Assembly (NCBI GenBank): GCA_036374995.1
Contig: DASUSS010000069.1
Span: forward strand, 1 to 64,000
Length of the DNA stretch: 64,000 bases
Source: SH-MAG3 sp036374995
GTDB taxonomy: Bacteria > Gemmatimonadota > Gemmatimonadetes > Longimicrobiales > RSA9
Direction of reading: 5' to 3'
The translations under genes and the position numbers were made by a program. The notes beneath the pieces were generated by a model. That model saw only the letters and a list, made by a program, of their open reading frames with translations. It was not told where the DNA came from and did not search any database. This document shows, one piece after another, positions 62,620 through 64,000 of the stretch (the stretch's first letter is position 1; each line of letters opens with the position of its first letter).

Positions 62620-63327
62620 ATGGCGTCACGGATTCACCGGTCGGCGTACGCAGTAACCGCAGCGATGCTGCTCGCGGGTGTGGGCAGCGCGCAGGCACAG
62701 GATGCCTCGCGCGCAGTGGCGGGCGGCGGCATCGCCGTGCCCGGCTGGGCGGGCAAGGTGGACGCGCGCGAGGCGGCGCAGGGTCAGGTTCTCGAGAACG
62801 CGAAGTTCGTTAAGGAGGGCGACGCGATCCACATCACGACCGGCCCCGCAGTGACGTACTGGAACGAGGAAGTGACTGCGACCGGCGACTACACCGTGAA
62901 GGCGACGTTCACCGAGCCGGAGTACATGAACCTGAACGATCACCCGCACCCGTACGGCATCGTCATCGCCGGCAACGATCTCGGCACGGACCAGCAGAGC
63001 CTGCTGTATTGCGCCGCGTACGGCAGCGGCAACTTCATCGTCCGCGGCTTCGGCCCGGAGCCGTTCCAGCTGAACGGCCGCCGCGGTGAGGCGCACGAGG
63101 CGGTGAAGAAGGCCGCCGGCAACGGACAGCCCGTCACGCAGGAGATCGCGCTGTCGGTGCGCGGCGACAAGGTCGAGTGTGCGATCAACGGCACCGTCGT
63201 CGCGAGCTACAACAAGGCGGACCTCGTCGCGGCGGGCAAGCTCGAGTCCACCGACGGCCACTACGGCATCCGGGCGGGTCACAACACGGAAGTGAGGGTC
63301 ACCGGCCTGACGCTCACGAAGCACTGA
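62620..63327 (+). CDS. Secreted hypothetical protein, LamG/DUF1080-like fold
   Basis: A 235-residue exported protein with signal peptide (AVTAAMLLAGVGSAQAQ). The mature part is beta-rich: DAIHITTGPAVTYWNEEVTA, TGDYTVKATFTEPEYM, GIVIAGNDLGTDQQSLLYCA, IALSVRGDKVECAINGTVVA and HYGIRAGHNTEVRVTGLTLT, which resembles the jelly-roll lectin fold of 3-keto-disaccharide-hydrolase/DUF1080 and LamG proteins. ATG at 62620 with AGGAGGAGAAC. It closely follows the molybdenum hydroxylase, so it is probably in the same transcript; a carbohydrate-binding role is inferred from the fold only. Confidence 0.75.
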   Translation: MASRIHRSAYAVTAAMLLAGVGSAQAQDASRAVAGGGIAVPGWAGKVDAREAAQGQVLENAKFVKEGDAIHITTGPAVTYWNEEVTATGDYTVKATFTEPEYMNLNDHPHPYGIVIAGNDLGTDQQSLLYCAAYGSGNFIVRGFGPEPFQLNGRRGEAHEAVKKAAGNGQPVTQEIALSVRGDKVECAINGTVVASYNKADLVAAGKLESTDGHYGIRAGHNTEVRVTGLTLTKH

Positions 63328-63336
63328 CGCATCCGA

Positions 63337-63367
63337 CCGGAGCCGCGCCATCGTGGCGCGGCTCCGG
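63337..63367. terminator. GC hairpin between convergent genes
   Basis: CCGGAGCCGCGCC at 63337-63349 pairs perfectly with GGCGCGGCTCCGG at 63355-63367 over a 5-base loop, 9 bp after the secreted-protein stop and 4 bp before the stop of the next (minus-strand) gene. A bidirectional terminator, without T-runs. Confidence 0.65.
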
Positions 63368-63371
63368 CGGC

Positions 63372-63914
63372 TCAGTCGCGTCCCTTCGCCTGACCGATCG
63401 CTGCCCCCAGCGGCGCCGTGACCAGCGCCGTCAGCAGCGACACCTCGGCGAGACCATCGTCATCGGCGAACGCCGCAACGGCGATCGGCAGCGAACCGGC
63501 CAGTGAGCCGAGGACGATCCCGGCGTTCGGCCTCTCGCCGTATGCCCCAGTAACGGCCGCGGAACCGACCAGCGAGCCCGCCGACAAGACTCCAAGCGCG
63601 AGCAGTCCTCCGAGCGCGTCGGAACCCGTGCCGGGGCTGTCCCAGGTGGCGGCGAGCAACCCGATCACGGCGACCGTACCCGTGACGAGGCCGCCGCCGA
63701 ACCGGGCCCACCCCGGACTCCGCGGCTCCTGCGAATGACGCATGTCGGGCAGCGCGCCCGCGCTGCCGGGGTCGGGCAGGTGGAGCCGATGCAGGTGGAG
63801 GCCCGACCCCTGCGCGAACGCGCCCGGCCGCACCTGGGCGGCGGCCCGATGCGCCGTGAGCAGCAGTGTCAGCGTGAGCAGCAGCAGCACTCGGGCGGTA
63901 TCGTGTGTGGTCAC
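63372..63914 (-). CDS. Hypothetical membrane/exported protein with glycine-rich hydrophobic segments
   Basis: A 180-residue protein. A GTG start at 63914 follows GGAG by 6 bases and gives an N-terminal hydrophobic segment (VLLLLTLTLLLTAHRAAAQV), a likely signal peptide. The rest has several glycine/alanine-rich hydrophobic stretches (FGGGLVTGTVAVIGLLAATW, LLALGVLSAGSLVGSAAVTG, IVLGSLAGSLPIAVAAFADD) resembling glycine-zipper membrane segments found in a number of small outer-envelope or channel-like proteins. No family recognised. It is convergent with the LamG-like gene. Confidence 0.65.
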   Translation of the reverse strand: MTTHDTARVLLLLTLTLLLTAHRAAAQVRPGAFAQGSGLHLHRLHLPDPGSAGALPDMRHSQEPRSPGWARFGGGLVTGTVAVIGLLAATWDSPGTGSDALGGLLALGVLSAGSLVGSAAVTGAYGERPNAGIVLGSLAGSLPIAVAAFADDDGLAEVSLLTALVTAPLGAAIGQAKGRD

Positions 63915-64000
63915 ATGGATCTCCGCGATGACGGTTGGTGCTCCCACAGTCTGCTGCCCGGCCGCCACGGCGGACAGCCGGTCTTCTACGTACGCACTCT

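Overview
The window is about 70% G+C, densely coded on both strands, and rich in secreted proteins carrying Sec, Tat or lipoprotein signals. The mix of genes points to a free-living heterotroph, most likely Gemmatimonadota or a close relative: an ADOP-type permease next to a PadR regulator, very large secreted amidohydrolases with PD40 beta-propellers, Tat-exported oxidoreductases, several ECF sigma/anti-sigma pairs, DUF4097-like beta-strand proteins and HEAT/TPR proteins. This assignment is inference from gene content; the window has no rRNA or other marker gene to settle it. I saw no tRNA, rRNA, CRISPR array, transposase or phage gene.

Layout. 1-5.1 kb (minus strand): a histone H1-like lysine-rich protein cut by the window edge, a Tat-exported asparaginase-type Ntn hydrolase, and a CNNM/CorC membrane protein translationally coupled to an NtrC-type regulator. 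5.4-6.9 kb (plus): two coupled alpha/beta hydrolases. 6.9-9.9 kb (minus): ECF sigma factor, anti-sigma factor and two secreted DUF4097-like proteins. 10.1-12.9 kb (plus): a PhzF-family enzyme, methionine sulfoxide reductase B and an M14 carboxypeptidase. 13.1-16.5 kb (minus): a second ECF module whose last two genes are secreted HEAT-repeat proteins. 16.8-22.6 kb: SprT-like protease, a GHL10 lipoprotein, a divergent FtsH and a phytoene-desaturase-like flavoprotein. 22.7-23.5 kb: a lone S23/four-helix-bundle gene enclosed by two inverted arrays of the same 14-bp repeat. 23.5-31.4 kb: SDR enzyme, TPR membrane protein, sigma-54 activator, lipoprotein, TPR protein, FAD oxidoreductase and dCMP deaminase. 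31.5-34.6 kb: PadR plus ADOP permease behind a promoter with two tandem palindromes. 34.6-39.4 kb: DUF411 lipoprotein, RNA methyltransferase, lipoprotein, pyruvyltransferase-family protein and a LytS-like kinase. 39.4-45.1 kb (minus): TPR paralogue pair, VIT/VWA protein and a third ECF module. 45.3-50.5 kb: Tat FAD oxidoreductase, cytochrome c, PQQ dehydrogenase and an EamA transporter divergent from a CGNR/ABATE regulator. 51.3-63.9 kb: a beta-propeller protein, two tandem giant amidohydrolases, a two-subunit molybdenum hydroxylase and two secreted or membrane proteins.

Two structures are not explained by ordinary gene content. First, four intergenic elements (about 9.96, 12.89, 41.24 and 59.63 kb) share related inverted terminal sequences, starting with variants of GCGGACC. 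They lie between neighbouring genes, mostly filling the gap, and their cores are unrelated. In two of them the arms pair perfectly although the arm sequences differ between copies. Second, the S23 gene sits between head-to-head arrays of a 14-bp unit, so a transcript across the locus could fold into a duplex of about 110 bp with the gene in the loop. That resembles the layout of 23S rRNA intervening sequences, but here it lies outside rRNA.

Regulation is a theme: three ECF modules, two sigma-54 activators (one with a GAFTDA loop, one with a receiver-like domain lacking the acidic pocket), a PadR repressor with an obvious operator, a CGNR regulator with paired direct repeats, and a LytS-like kinase that looks degenerate.
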